From Spirosoma sordidisoli (lineage in GTDB: Bacteria; Bacteroidota; Bacteroidia; Cytophagales; Spirosomataceae): 64,000 bases of DNA. The translations under genes were made by a program, and so were the position numbers. The DNA lies in assembly GCF_004138325.1 (NCBI RefSeq), contig NZ_SBLB01000007.1, positions 215,947 to 279,946 on the forward strand, given 5' to 3'. This document shows, piece after piece, positions 54,133 to 63,944 of the stretch; within the stretch, counting starts at the first letter, position 1, and every line of letters starts with the position of its first letter. Below the pieces are notes generated by a model. It was not told the origin of the DNA. It ran no database searches and saw only the letters and a program-made list of their open reading frames with translations.

Positions 54133-54567
54133 TTATGTTCTTAACCGTCGAAAAAAGTTCGTGAGCAGCTGTTCACTTTCGTCGGCCAGAATACCCGTTT
54201 CGAGTCGGGTTTTGGGGTGCAGGAGCGATGGCTGAATGCGGCTGTAGCCCCGTTTTGGATCGGCAGCGCCAATGACTAACCGGCTGATCTGGGCCCAGTA
54301 CAAAGCCCCTGCGCACATAACACAGGGCTCCAGGGTGACATATAGCGTACAATCGGTCAGGTATTTACCCCCCAGCGACTGGGTAGCGGCCGTGATGGCC
54401 AGCATTTCGGCATGGGCGGTTACGTCGTTTAGCTGCTCGGTCTGGTTTTTGCCTTTCCCGATAATTCGGTTGCGACACACCACCACGGCACCAACGGGAA
54501 TCTCGCCGTCGGCAGCGGCCTCCTCAGCCAGGCCAAGCGCAATTTCCATAAAATAGTCGTCCGACAT
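54133..54567 (-). CDS. tadA: tRNA-specific adenosine deaminase
   Basis: 144 residues from the ATG at 54567. Longer starts fall in the hairpin before it. Deaminase zinc site: HAE in DVTAHAEMLAI and PCVMCAGAL with the two Cys. DGEIPVGAVVV and QISRLVIGAADPKRG match TadA. It converts A34 of tRNA-Arg(ACG) to inosine. The start codon lies 7 bases behind the terminator hairpin of the upstream adhesin-like gene. Confidence 0.95.
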   Translation of the reverse strand: MSDDYFMEIALGLAEEAAADGEIPVGAVVVCRNRIIGKGKNQTEQLNDVTAHAEMLAITAATQSLGGKYLTDCTLYVTLEPCVMCAGALYWAQISRLVIGAADPKRGYSRIQPSLLHPKTRLETGILADESEQLLTNFFRRLRT

Positions 54568-54574
54568 AAGCAGT

Positions 54575-54616
54575 AAAGGGTTTCGGATCATCACGGACTG
54601 GTACCCGAAACCCTTT
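54575..54616 (-). terminator. Hairpin between the Ig-repeat protein gene and tadA
   Basis: 12-bp perfect stem (54575-54586 with 54605-54616), 3 bases after the upstream stop and 7 bases before the tadA start. Confidence 0.7.
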
Positions 54617-54619
54617 GGT

Positions 54620-57600
54620 TTATTGTTTGAGCAGTTTACGGACGGTTTGCCGATCGCCAACCTGAATCCGCAGGATGTACAAACCACTGGGCTGACTACT
54701 CATGTCGAGTTCGGTCCGGCGGGTGCGGGTGGTGGTTCGCAGAACGGGCCTGCCCCGCAGATCGGTGAGCGACAGAACGGCCGGATCGCGGGTGAGGGGC
54801 AGGTCCAGCTCTATGGTGAGCGTAGGGCCGGTCGGAACCGGGTAGGCTTTCACCAGCGGATCGAGCGGGTTATCGTCGAGAGCCAGCAGGGGCAGTACCG
54901 TAACCCGGGCCGTACCCGAAACGACACCGGCGCCACAATTGTTCGAGACGCTGGTTAGCCGGTAGGTGGTAGTTCGGGCCGGACGGGCCTCTACCACCAG
55001 TGGACTTATCGACGAGGTAGTCGAGTACGACCGGATACTGTCGGCATAAACGACCGACCAGGGGCCATCGCCCCCGAGGGTGAGCGTCAGGTTGGCCGGA
55101 ACGCCTTCGTAGATGCTCTGGCTACCTGCCAGACTCCCCGATGCCAGAGCCCGGATGGTCAACGTCGATGGGCTGTTACTGCCGATGATACCTATCTCCG
55201 GATTAGTGGCCCGTACCCGAACCAGGTACTGCCCGCCCGCCAGGGTGGTTGGTATGGGAGCGGTTATGGGCGAGCCGGCCGTCGATGCGTTGAGCATTAT
55301 CTTACGCGAGGTATCGGCTACGCTGACCAGTTCGGTCTGGAACACGTTGCCGCTGTTAAACGACCCGCCCGTAGTAAACGGAACCACGATGGATGTTCCG
55401 GCGCATAGCGTTGAACTGTTCAACGTACCGGTCTGGATGGTGGGTATTCGTACCGTAACGATGGCCGTAGCCGGATTGCCTGGCAGACCGGTTCCGCAGC
55501 CGTTGTTGACGTTGATGATCTGATAGGTCGTGTTGCCACGGGGCAATACCGATATGGTTGTGTCGGTCGTGAGCGAAGTGCCGGTAACGTTGTCGCTGAG
55601 GGTATAGCTATACGGTCCTGAACTCGTGAAGCGCAGCCGGATCTGAGCGCGCTGCCCCAGGTTAACGTTCGGTGTCAGCGTCGTCAGGGAGAGCGTCGGC
55701 ACGGTGTTAACAACCACCCGAATTGTAGTCCGGGCGCTGGTACAGCCGTTGGCGCCAATCTGGTAAACGTAGAAAGGGTCGCCCTCGGGCACGATGTTGG
55801 TGTTCAGCGTAGGCGGAACCGGAGCCTCGGTCAGCGTCTGATCATAGGGGTTAATCCAGCGCAGGCTTCCGCCTACTTCGGCTGTGGCCTGTAGGGGCGT
55901 GGCTTTTTCGTTGACGCAGAACGTATACAGCGTTTTGGGAACAACGGGCAGCGGAGCCGTATTGACTGTAACGAGCAGGGTAGCGCGCGGACCTTCGCAG
56001 TTGTTGACGGTCTGGCTCACGTTGTAGGCCTGGGTGCCGGTGCGGTCGATGCTGGGGGTTGGGGCGTTGCCGAATGCATTGCCGTCGGTATTGTACCAGC
56101 GGAGATTCTGTCCGTTGGCCGTCAGTGGCTGTATGTTCTGCTGGGGCTGATCGCGCTGCGCCTGGCAGTAGGTGAGGTTGGTCACGCCTGGCTGCCCGGG
56201 CAGGGCGTTGATCGTTACGGTGAGCGTTGCTTTGGGTCCCTCACAGTTTTCGCCGTTCGTCTGCGACACCTTAAAGGTTTGTACCCCTACCGAACGGGTA
56301 TCGGGCGTAGGAGCGCCACCCAGTGGATTGTCAGCTGTATCGAACCATTTCAGCCGCTCGCCCGAGGCCGTCAGCGGTTGAGCCGGTCCGTTATTACAGA
56401 AGGCAATCGGACTTACGCCCGGCTGGCCGGGTGTTGGCTTTACGCGTACGTTCAGGCTGGCTCGTGGCCCTTCGCAGCCCTCCAGCGTCTGACTTACGTA
56501 ATACACTGTAGTGCCGACGTTGTTGCTGGTAATGGCCGGAGCCGAGGGTGATGCCGAACCACCAGTCTGGTTGGTACCATACCAGTTGGGCGACGCTCCG
56601 CTAACCAGACTGGCGGTCAGAGCTGGTGCTGACGAGTTCTGGCAGAACTCCAGCGAGCTGGTACCCGGTCGGTCGGGGGTGTCCTTGATCCGGATTTGTA
56701 CCGAGGCCCGCTCGCTCTCGCAGCTGCTGACCGTCTGGGTCACGTAGTACGTCTGCGTACCAACCGCATTGCTGGCCGGAACGGTAGCCTGAGTAGAACC
56801 GGTGCCGCCGGTGGCGTTGGTGCCATACCAGCGCAGGCTTTGTCCGGTGGCCGACAGGGGGGGTACGGGTTGCCCTTCGCAGTAAGGCCCCGCTGCATCT
56901 ACGGAAGGCGCAACCGGAATGGGGTTGGTCGTTACGGTGATTCCTATACGGCCTCCTTCGCAGCCGTTGAGGGTCTGGCTTACGTAGTAAATGACCGAGC
57001 CGGTTGTGGCAACAGAGGGAACGGGAGCGGTTGGCGAGGCCGTGCCGGTGGTCTGGTTAGTGCCATACCAGTTCGGCGTGGCGCCCGATGCCAGGGCCAC
57101 AAACGTAGCCAGGTCAGGTGCTGTCCGGTTCAGACACGCACTGACCGGGCTTGTGACCCCTGGCTGAAGCGGACGTGGTTTAGTCAGTACCCGAATAGGT
57201 GCCCGCGGGCCTTCGCAGCCGTTCAGTGTCTGGCTTACGTAATAAGTGCTGGTGTTGGCTACGTTCGTTGACGGAATGGTAGCTACGCTGGTGCCCGTAC
57301 CGCTGGTAGCATTAGTGCCGTACCAGTTCAGGGTGGCCCCGGAAACAGGCGTAGCTACCAGAGCCGCAACAGGCGTCTGGTTGAGGCAATAGTCGGGGGC
57401 TGCCGTGGTGGCGGGGGCATTGGGTGTGTCTTTCACCTCGACCGGAATAGCTAAACGGGTGCTTTCACAGTTATTCACTGTTTGCGTCACGTAATAGTTG
57501 GTGATCCCAATCTGGCTCGTGTTTACCGGGCTGGGCGTGTTGGACGGTGTACCGGCGGTGGCGTTGGTGCCATACCAGCGCAGGTTCTGACCTGTGGCCG

Positions 57601-58531
57601 ACAAGGGCTGGGGCGTTGCTCCTTCGCAATAGGTAGCGGTGGTGGCGGTTGTGAGGGTAGGGGCTGCCGGATACGCATTGGTGGTAACGACCAGACCCGC
57701 CCGTGGCCCTTCGCAGCCATTCACGGTCTGGCTTACGTAATAGGTCTGGCTACCCACCGTCGATACCTGGGGGAGCTGGGTGGCGGTAGCTGTCCCGGCG
57801 GTCGCGTTGGTACCGTACCAGTTGAGCGTACCTCCCGGTGAAACTTGGGCCGATAGGGGGCTGGGCGTTTGACCCACGCAGTAGCTAACCGGGTTTGTCG
57901 CTGGGGCCGATGGTCTGCTCTTCACCGAAACAACAATGGCCGAGCGCTCGCTTTCGCAGCCGCCCACGACCTGACTTACATAATAGGTGGCCCCCGGCGC
58001 TACATTAGTTGCAACTGGTGCCGAAAGAGTGGGTGAACCGCTAACCGCGTTTGTACCATACCACCGCAAGGAGCCTCCTCCCGAGGGTGTGGCTGACAGC
58101 ACCGGCGGTGTATCGCCCGAGCAGATGGGCGATGGGGTACTGACAGAAGGCGCTGATGGGCGCGCCCCTACCGTCAGCGTGCCCGCCCCTGTTGAGCCAA
58201 TCCGAAACGGAGCGCTCGAAACGACCCGTATTTTATAACCCGAACCCACCGGCACACTGGCTGGAATCGAGGCATTGATGGTACCGCCGGTTGTAGTTGT
58301 GCCAACCGAAATGGAGCTCGAGAATGAACCGCTCGCGTCTGACAACTGGGCGGTAAACTGATTCGTGGCGCTGAAACTGCCCGTTGTCGTGAAGGTGACG
58401 GTTACGGTGCCCGCCGAGCAAAGGGTCGTTGAGGTAACGTTTGTGGTAATCGTTTGTGCCTGACCCGTAAACGAGACGCCAGCCAGACACACGCACAAAA
58501 GGAAATAACAGTAAAAAATGCGTCCTTTCAT
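54620..58531 (-). CDS. Large T9SS-secreted protein with about ten Ig-like repeats
   Basis: 1303 residues. Signal peptide about 1-26 (ends TGQAQ). An N-terminal beta domain (about 27-130) is repeated near residue 1060. Between them are about ten units of roughly 75-85 residues. Each begins with a Cys (YC or FC), contains WYGTNAT or a variant in the middle, and closes with YYVSQTVNGCEGPRA; the paired Cys probably form a disulfide in each unit. The last 80 residues are a type A T9SS sorting domain (KAYPVPTGPTLTIELDLP, then SGLYILRIQ). The product is likely carried across the outer membrane and attached to the surface as an adhesin or matrix protein. Ligand unknown. Confidence 0.9.
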   Translation of the reverse strand: MKGRIFYCYFLLCVCLAGVSFTGQAQTITTNVTSTTLCSAGTVTVTFTTTGSFSATNQFTAQLSDASGSFSSSISVGTTTTGGTINASIPASVPVGSGYKIRVVSSAPFRIGSTGAGTLTVGARPSAPSVSTPSPICSGDTPPVLSATPSGGGSLRWYGTNAVSGSPTLSAPVATNVAPGATYYVSQVVGGCESERSAIVVSVKSRPSAPATNPVSYCVGQTPSPLSAQVSPGGTLNWYGTNATAGTATATQLPQVSTVGSQTYYVSQTVNGCEGPRAGLVVTTNAYPAAPTLTTATTATYCEGATPQPLSATGQNLRWYGTNATAGTPSNTPSPVNTSQIGITNYYVTQTVNNCESTRLAIPVEVKDTPNAPATTAAPDYCLNQTPVAALVATPVSGATLNWYGTNATSGTGTSVATIPSTNVANTSTYYVSQTLNGCEGPRAPIRVLTKPRPLQPGVTSPVSACLNRTAPDLATFVALASGATPNWYGTNQTTGTASPTAPVPSVATTGSVIYYVSQTLNGCEGGRIGITVTTNPIPVAPSVDAAGPYCEGQPVPPLSATGQSLRWYGTNATGGTGSTQATVPASNAVGTQTYYVTQTVSSCESERASVQIRIKDTPDRPGTSSLEFCQNSSAPALTASLVSGASPNWYGTNQTGGSASPSAPAITSNNVGTTVYYVSQTLEGCEGPRASLNVRVKPTPGQPGVSPIAFCNNGPAQPLTASGERLKWFDTADNPLGGAPTPDTRSVGVQTFKVSQTNGENCEGPKATLTVTINALPGQPGVTNLTYCQAQRDQPQQNIQPLTANGQNLRWYNTDGNAFGNAPTPSIDRTGTQAYNVSQTVNNCEGPRATLLVTVNTAPLPVVPKTLYTFCVNEKATPLQATAEVGGSLRWINPYDQTLTEAPVPPTLNTNIVPEGDPFYVYQIGANGCTSARTTIRVVVNTVPTLSLTTLTPNVNLGQRAQIRLRFTSSGPYSYTLSDNVTGTSLTTDTTISVLPRGNTTYQIINVNNGCGTGLPGNPATAIVTVRIPTIQTGTLNSSTLCAGTSIVVPFTTGGSFNSGNVFQTELVSVADTSRKIMLNASTAGSPITAPIPTTLAGGQYLVRVRATNPEIGIIGSNSPSTLTIRALASGSLAGSQSIYEGVPANLTLTLGGDGPWSVVYADSIRSYSTTSSISPLVVEARPARTTTYRLTSVSNNCGAGVVSGTARVTVLPLLALDDNPLDPLVKAYPVPTGPTLTIELDLPLTRDPAVLSLTDLRGRPVLRTTTRTRRTELDMSSQPSGLYILRIQVGDRQTVRKLLKQ

Positions 58532-58819
58532 AAAAATGAATTCAAAGAAACTTTATTGACCTAAAGGTATTGGTTTATAGATTTATACTAGCCTCCAGCT
58601 CACAAAGGGTTACTTCCCGATGGGGCAAGGATTATGTGGAGAACTTTAGGTTAATGGGTTGATATGTAGCTGTTTATCTATATTTTCAGGTAGAAATAAA
58701 CAGTTGAAATCATGCTATACGTCAGCAAGGATGGTGCCAGAAAGCTGACGGCCTGCTAGCCGGTAGCGTACGTATTTGCAGCTATTGAGAAGAGAGAAGA
58801 GAAAGCCCAGTCGTCCAGC

Positions 58820-61800
58820 TTATTGCTGTACTGCGCTGTAAATAACCTCATGAATTCGCCGGCGGAGTTTACTCGTATTGATGGAGTTGTTGCCGGCTGT
58901 GGGATAGATGCGGTTGGAGAGAAAAACGAAGATAAGCTCCTGATCGGGGTCGACCCAAACTACATTACCGGTGAAACCCGTATGGCCGAACGAGCGGGGC
59001 GAAGCCTGCGGAGCCATGTATACGCTGGTCGGGTTATCCGGGTTCGGTTTATCCCAGCCCAACGCCCGGAAGCTCCGGCTACTGAGTGTCTGGGTGAAAA
59101 AGGGTACTGTCATCGGATTCAGGATGCGCTGCTCGCCGTACTGGCCTTTCTGTAAATTCATCTGTAGCAGGGTCGCAATCTCGCGGGCGTTTCCAAACAG
59201 GCCGGCATGCCCCGACAAACCACCCTGTACGGCGGCCATTTGATCATGAACAGTTCCGACCAGGAGCTGATTCCGATAGTAGGAGTCCTGCTCGGTGGGG
59301 GCGCAACGCGGGTTTTTGAGCCGCTGCAACGGTGTGAAACCGAGCTGGTGCAGTCCCAGCGGTTTATACACGTTCTCGGTCACGAACTGATCCAGCGGCA
59401 ATTTGCCAACGCGCTCTACTACTTTCTGAAGCATCAGAAAATTCAGGTCGCTGTAAACATAGGCTGGCAGGCCCGATCCGTCGAGCTTGCGCGACATCGG
59501 CGACTGAACCACCCATTTCCAGACCGAATCCCGCAGGGCCGGAACGCCCCAGAGCGTCGGGGCGATCTGAATGGTGTGCAGGCTGTCGGGCGTGGGGTTG
59601 TAGTAGTCGGCCTTCAGACCGCCGTTGGGGTTACGGGTACGATCCCAGGTAGTCGGATAGAAAGAAACCATGCCTGACTGGTGCCAGAGCAGATCCTGCA
59701 GGGTGATATTTTGTTTGTTAGTGCCCCGCAGTTCGGGCAGGTACAATGACGCTTTCTGGGCCAGGTCGATCTGTTTCCGGTCGTAGAGAACCATGACCGA
59801 TTGCAGGGTAGCCAGTACTTTGGTCAGAGAGGCCAGGTCGTACAGGGTTTCATCGGTTACTTTTTCGGCGCCGGGCGAGTACGTCAGGGCGCCAAAATTC
59901 TTGCTGTAAACCACTTTTCCCTTACGGGCCACCAGCACCTGACAGCCCGGTACAACCCGATCCCGAACGCCAGACTGCGCAATGGCATCGATCCTGGCGA
60001 GTACCGCCGACTTCATGCCAACACTTTCCGGCGAACCCGCCGACAGGCGACCTTCCGGGTTGAGTACATGTCCCAGCCCAACTTTCAGATCGCCGGTCGA
60101 GATGGGGAGCATGCCGCGCGCCCCCAGCCCGCCGAAGAGGACCTGTGGTACAACCTGCTGCATGTCGTCGAGTTCCTGATAGGCGCAGACTACCGCGTCG
60201 GCCTCCGTAAACTGGGGCAGGCTGTAGGGTGAACCGAAGGCCGTAACCACCACTTTGAGGCCCCGTTGCTTCAGCCGGGCAATGAGGTCGGTCGAGGCTT
60301 TGGTAATGCCAAATTTGCGGCTGGCCGATTCGCTCATGCGGTGAAAACTCATCACAACCGTATTGGCATCGCCAAGCTGGGCCAGAATGTTGCTCACCTC
60401 CGTTTCCGATACGGGTTTGTCGCGAATGGCTATGGTCTGGAAGGGGGCATATTGGTTCAGCCGCTTCTGAAAAACATTGCCCGCGTCGGCCCCGATGGCA
60501 ATCGACGCCAGCCGCAGGGTGTCGAGCCGGCCAAAAGGCAGCAACTCGTTTCTGTTCTGGGCAATCGTTACCGACTGTTCGCAGAGTTCCTGCTTCAGCA
60601 GTTCGGCCTCCGGGGCGTTCAGTTCAGCCGACAGGCCGCTCAGACTGATCGGTTTGTACTTGTTGAGGCCAACCCAGTATTTGGCGCGCAGGATCTTTTT
60701 AACTTTTTCGTCGATGAACTCCTGGGTGATGAGGCCCGTCTGTACGGCGTTCAGGATATGCAGCGTAGCTTCGCGTACGTTTTCGGGATACAGCAGAATG
60801 TCGTTACCCGCAATCAGGGCCCGAAGGTTCACGTCCATCGCCTTGGGCGACCGGCTGATACCACCCATGTTAAGGGCATCGGTAAACACAAGCCCGCGGA
60901 ACCCCAGCTCTTTCTTGAGCAGTTCCGTCACAATTTTCTCCGACAGGGTTGCGGCCAGTGCCGGGGTGTTATCCATAACGGGTACGTGCAGATGACCCGT
61001 AACAACGCCCATCAGGCTATCGGCAATCAGTTTGCGGAACGGATACAGATCCACTTCGCGCATCTGCTCCGACGACCGGCTTACCGTAGGCAGGGTATGG
61101 TGCGAATCGGCGTTGGTATCGCCATGACCCGGAAAATGTTTGGCGGTGGCAATTACGTGCGTCTGCTGCAGGCCGCGCATGTAGGCCGACGCTTTCAGAG
61201 CTACGTTCTCTTTCGATTCGCCAAAGGACCGAACACCAATAACGGGATTGGCCGGATTGCTATTAATATCCGAAACCGGAGCAAAGTTGATATGAATACC
61301 CAGCCGCTGACACTGGCGACCGATTTCGGCGCCCATCCGGTAGATGACTTCGTTGTCGCGGATAGCGCCGAGGGCCATCTGCTTCGGAAATTCCATGGTG
61401 CTATCCAGCCGCATACCGAGACCCCACTCTCCATCGATGCCGATCAGGAGAGGGACTTTCGACAGAGCCTGATAGCGGTTGGTCAGCACAGCCTGGCGGT
61501 ACGGGCCGCCCTGGAAAAAGATCAGCCCGCCAATGTGGTTGTTCTGGATCAGGTGATCGATGTATTGGTAGTGGTTTTCGTGGCGGTTCGAAAAGGTGGC
61601 CACCATGAAGAACTGACCTATTTTCTGCTCGGGTGTCAGCGTCTGAAAAACACTGTCGACCCAGCGCTGGCCACTATCGGGTAACGAAAAAACCTCGACT
61701 GGTTGAGCGGGCGCATAGGTACGAATGCGGATAGCCGGCGCAGCGGGTCGTGTACGAGTGACTTTGGCGTGAGAGGGGCGGGCCAGCCGATGCCAGACAG

Positions 61801-61891
61801 AGCGCCCCGGTTTGGTTAAGCCAAACGCAGTCAACAAACTGACAGACAGTAGACCGAGGATAAAGATCGGCCGTACGATGTTGTTACGCAT
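58820..61891 (-). CDS. GH3 beta-N-acetylhexosaminidase fused to serine hydrolase (beta-lactamase fold)
   Basis: 1023 residues from the ATG at 61891; an earlier ATG at 61960 adds a segment with no signal character. A hydrophobic N-terminal helix (IFILGLLSVSLLTAF) exports or anchors it. The GH3 domain (about 75-420) has KHFPGHGDT near 251-259 and the nucleophile D338 in FTDALNMGG, as in NagZ-type enzymes. A linker GH3 C-like domain follows to about 600. The serine hydrolase domain (about 635-1020) has S688-x-x-K in ASLTKVLAT, YSDLN as YxN, and HTGFTGN as the third box. It probably trims peptidoglycan-derived sugars in the periplasm, while the second domain may act on peptide or ester groups. 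Confidence 0.93.
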   Translation of the reverse strand: MRNNIVRPIFILGLLSVSLLTAFGLTKPGRSVWHRLARPSHAKVTRTRPAAPAIRIRTYAPAQPVEVFSLPDSGQRWVDSVFQTLTPEQKIGQFFMVATFSNRHENHYQYIDHLIQNNHIGGLIFFQGGPYRQAVLTNRYQALSKVPLLIGIDGEWGLGMRLDSTMEFPKQMALGAIRDNEVIYRMGAEIGRQCQRLGIHINFAPVSDINSNPANPVIGVRSFGESKENVALKASAYMRGLQQTHVIATAKHFPGHGDTNADSHHTLPTVSRSSEQMREVDLYPFRKLIADSLMGVVTGHLHVPVMDNTPALAATLSEKIVTELLKKELGFRGLVFTDALNMGGISRSPKAMDVNLRALIAGNDILLYPENVREATLHILNAVQTGLITQEFIDEKVKKILRAKYWVGLNKYKPISLSGLSAELNAPEAELLKQELCEQSVTIAQNRNELLPFGRLDTLRLASIAIGADAGNVFQKRLNQYAPFQTIAIRDKPVSETEVSNILAQLGDANTVVMSFHRMSESASRKFGITKASTDLIARLKQRGLKVVVTAFGSPYSLPQFTEADAVVCAYQELDDMQQVVPQVLFGGLGARGMLPISTGDLKVGLGHVLNPEGRLSAGSPESVGMKSAVLARIDAIAQSGVRDRVVPGCQVLVARKGKVVYSKNFGALTYSPGAEKVTDETLYDLASLTKVLATLQSVMVLYDRKQIDLAQKASLYLPELRGTNKQNITLQDLLWHQSGMVSFYPTTWDRTRNPNGGLKADYYNPTPDSLHTIQIAPTLWGVPALRDSVWKWVVQSPMSRKLDGSGLPAYVYSDLNFLMLQKVVERVGKLPLDQFVTENVYKPLGLHQLGFTPLQRLKNPRCAPTEQDSYYRNQLLVGTVHDQMAAVQGGLSGHAGLFGNAREIATLLQMNLQKGQYGEQRILNPMTVPFFTQTLSSRSFRALGWDKPNPDNPTSVYMAPQASPRSFGHTGFTGNVVWVDPDQELIFVFLSNRIYPTAGNNSINTSKLRRRIHEVIYSAVQQ

Positions 61892-62102
61892 GGATACACA
61901 ATGGGTAAAATATGTACAGTCGGTTGTCGGTGGTTTTCGCGAAACCATAAAAGTAGCCAAAGACCGCCTAAAACCATAGCCAATGCCCGAATTGTCTAAT
62001 CATTTAACGGAAAAAGGACAGCTTTCGATTTACTTCTATAGCGAAAGAAGGCATATCGGCACCGCACATAATGTGTGCCAGTGGTTTAGCTATCTTTACT
62101 TC

Positions 62103-62603
62103 ATGAAACGAATCTGGATGGTATTGGGGGTCCTGCTGGGAAGCGCATTGCTTTGTTCGGCTCAGACAACGAGCCGCGCTTACAAGACTATGCTGGAAGC
62201 CATGTACAAGAAAACGGTACCGCTGGTCAGCGTTGAGGAGCTGAAAAAAATGAACAACGTAATACTGCTCGACACCCGGGCCAGAGCGGAGTACGACGTG
62301 AGTCATCTGCCCCACGCGCGCTGGGTAGGATACGATGATTTCGAGCTGAAGCGGGTGCAGGGAATTCCCAAAAATGCGAACGTGGTACTGTATTGCTCGG
62401 TGGGGTACCGGAGCGAGCGGGTCGGAGAGAAGTTGCTGGCGGCTGGCTACCAGCACGTACATAACCTGTACGGAAGCCTTTTTGAATGGGTGAACCAGGG
62501 TAACCCGGTTGTCGATAATCAGGGGAAGCCAACCCGGCGGGTGCATGCCTATTCGCGCCCCTGGGGTATCTGGCTGACTACGGGAGAAAAAGTATACGAC
62601 TAG
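62103..62603 (+). CDS. Exported rhodanese-like protein
   Basis: 166 residues from the ATG at 62103, which begins a good signal peptide (MKRIWMVLGVLLGSALLCSA). The upstream frame to 61983 is polar and unlikely. Rhodanese domain: LLDTRARAEYDVSHLPHAR, and VVLYCSVGYRSERVG with the active-site Cys and the loop CSVGYRS. It would handle sulfane sulfur or act as a redox/signalling domain in the periplasm. TATCTTTA at 62092-62099 is a possible -7 box very near the start. Convergent with the next gene with a 1-base gap. Confidence 0.88.
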   Translation: MKRIWMVLGVLLGSALLCSAQTTSRAYKTMLEAMYKKTVPLVSVEELKKMNNVILLDTRARAEYDVSHLPHARWVGYDDFELKRVQGIPKNANVVLYCSVGYRSERVGEKLLAAGYQHVHNLYGSLFEWVNQGNPVVDNQGKPTRRVHAYSRPWGIWLTTGEKVYD

Positions 62604-62604
62604 A

Positions 62605-62850
62605 TCAGTACGTACGCGTTGGCCGCAGCCGGCTCAGGGTAACCAGTACCCGCCGACTCAGTTCAGCCTGCTCCACCGCCGACTGCCAGCAGGAATACGT
62701 TGCCGGTCTGGTTCTGGGCTTGGCAGCTGAGGCCGAGGTCTTGGCCCGCATCAGTTTACGGGCGGCAAACATGTTATGTGGATGCCCCATGCTCAGCGCT
62801 TCTCCACACAGGCCTATCAGTATGATTCCGACTAACAACAGGGTTTTCAT
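62605..62850 (-). CDS. Small exported protein of unknown function
   Basis: 81 residues from the ATG at 62850. Signal peptide MKTLLLVGIILIGLCGEALS; the mature part is about 60 residues, strongly basic, with SMGHPHNMFAARKLMRAKT. No known domain. It has one of the best promoters in the window. It abuts the rhodanese gene tail to tail. A short, basic, exported product could be a peptide factor, but there is no direct evidence. Confidence 0.6.
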   Translation of the reverse strand: MKTLLLVGIILIGLCGEALSMGHPHNMFAARKLMRAKTSASAAKPRTRPATYSCWQSAVEQAELSRRVLVTLSRLRPTRTY

Positions 62851-62872
62851 GGCCGTTTCTCTAAGGACACTA

Positions 62873-62904
62873 CAAAGATATAGGTTTAGATTGGTATCTT
62901 GCAA
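62873..62904 (-). promoter_or_regulatory. Promoter of the small exported protein gene
   Basis: TTGC (62901-62904) and TATCTTTG (62873-62880), an exact TAnnTTTG box, are separated by 20 bases on the minus strand. The start codon is 22 bases downstream. Confidence 0.75.
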
Positions 62905-62945
62905 TACATAGTACTAAATTTTTTCTCAAAAAGCGGTAATTTGGG

Positions 62946-62987
62946 GGTAGCTGCCCAACGGGTTTATTAAACGGTTGGGCAGCTACC
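62946..62987 (-). terminator. Terminator of the C-terminal T9SS gene
   Basis: 14-bp perfect stem (62946-62959 with 62974-62987) 6 bases after the stop of the minus-strand gene. A short T-run follows some 11 bases later. Confidence 0.75.
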
Positions 62988-62993
62988 GACCTG

Positions 62994-63809
62994 TTAGTCA
63001 ACAACGATGCGTTTTACCGCGCCGTCTTCGTTCTGCGTTACCGTAATGAAGTAGGTGCCCTGGGGCTTTTTGCCCAGATCGATTTGTCCGACAAACTCGC
63101 CGGAGAAATCATTGAGTTCGCGACGCGCCACTTCTTTTCCTTTCGGATTTGTCACAATAATGGTTACGTTGCCTTTAGCCGGCGCCGTGAACCGTACATT
63201 GAGCTGATTCCGATCCGGATTGTTCGGATACGCGTCGAGACCGCGGATGGTGGAGGTTTTAGTGTTCAGGTTACGGGCCCAGTCTTCGAAAGGGCGGGCA
63301 AACTGCCGGTCGAAGTCGCGGGGAAACTGAAACCGGAACCGGTCCATACGATCGGCCAGCGAGTCGGCCCCCCGCCGAAGCTCAAACTCCCACTCCCGAT
63401 TGCGGGGGCTGATGCCGGTGCGGGGTAGCCGGTCGCGCATGACCCAGGCGTCGCCGGGTTTGCCATCCGTACGATACCGCTCGCGGGTTACGATCCGGTC
63501 GCCCTCGCCGTCTTCAACGATGATGGTCATCTGGCGTTTGCCGCCGTCTTTCCGGGTTGCTTTGAGGGAGTCAACCAGTTTCATCACCAGTTTGTCGCGT
63601 TCGGGATCGGTCATGCCATCGATGCGGTAGGTGCGTTCGATCTCGCGTACTTCGTTGCCGTTGCGTTCAATGATGCGGACGTTTACGTCCCGGTCGACGG
63701 CTTTCTTATCCGATGATTCATTCTTTTGGGCGACGGCCACGCTACCCAGCGTACCCATCAGCAGTAGGACCGATGCGAACCGGTATCCGGCAAAAACTGT
63801 TTTTTTCAT
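62994..63809 (-). CDS. Secreted protein with T9SS type A sorting domain
   Basis: 271 residues. Signal peptide about 1-28 (ends SVAVAQ). The middle (about 30-190) is highly charged, with many Arg, Asp and Glu, and looks helical. I recognise no domain. The C-terminal 75 residues form a sorting domain: LDAYPNNPDRNQLNVRFT, then GTYFITVTQ and a final KRIVVD. The product is predicted to cross the outer membrane by T9SS. Role of the charged region unknown. Confidence 0.8.
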   Translation of the reverse strand: MKKTVFAGYRFASVLLLMGTLGSVAVAQKNESSDKKAVDRDVNVRIIERNGNEVREIERTYRIDGMTDPERDKLVMKLVDSLKATRKDGGKRQMTIIVEDGEGDRIVTRERYRTDGKPGDAWVMRDRLPRTGISPRNREWEFELRRGADSLADRMDRFRFQFPRDFDRQFARPFEDWARNLNTKTSTIRGLDAYPNNPDRNQLNVRFTAPAKGNVTIIVTNPKGKEVARRELNDFSGEFVGQIDLGKKPQGTYFITVTQNEDGAVKRIVVD

Positions 63810-63944
63810 AGCAGTTTACAAGAATCAGACAAAGAAACGGTTAGGAACCTGACTGATAACCAGTCGGCTTGTTAAAGTTTGTTAAGGCGCCAGTTGGCGG
63901 CCCTTCGCTTCGTACTTTTACCAGGGCCACGTCTTTTTCTATAG

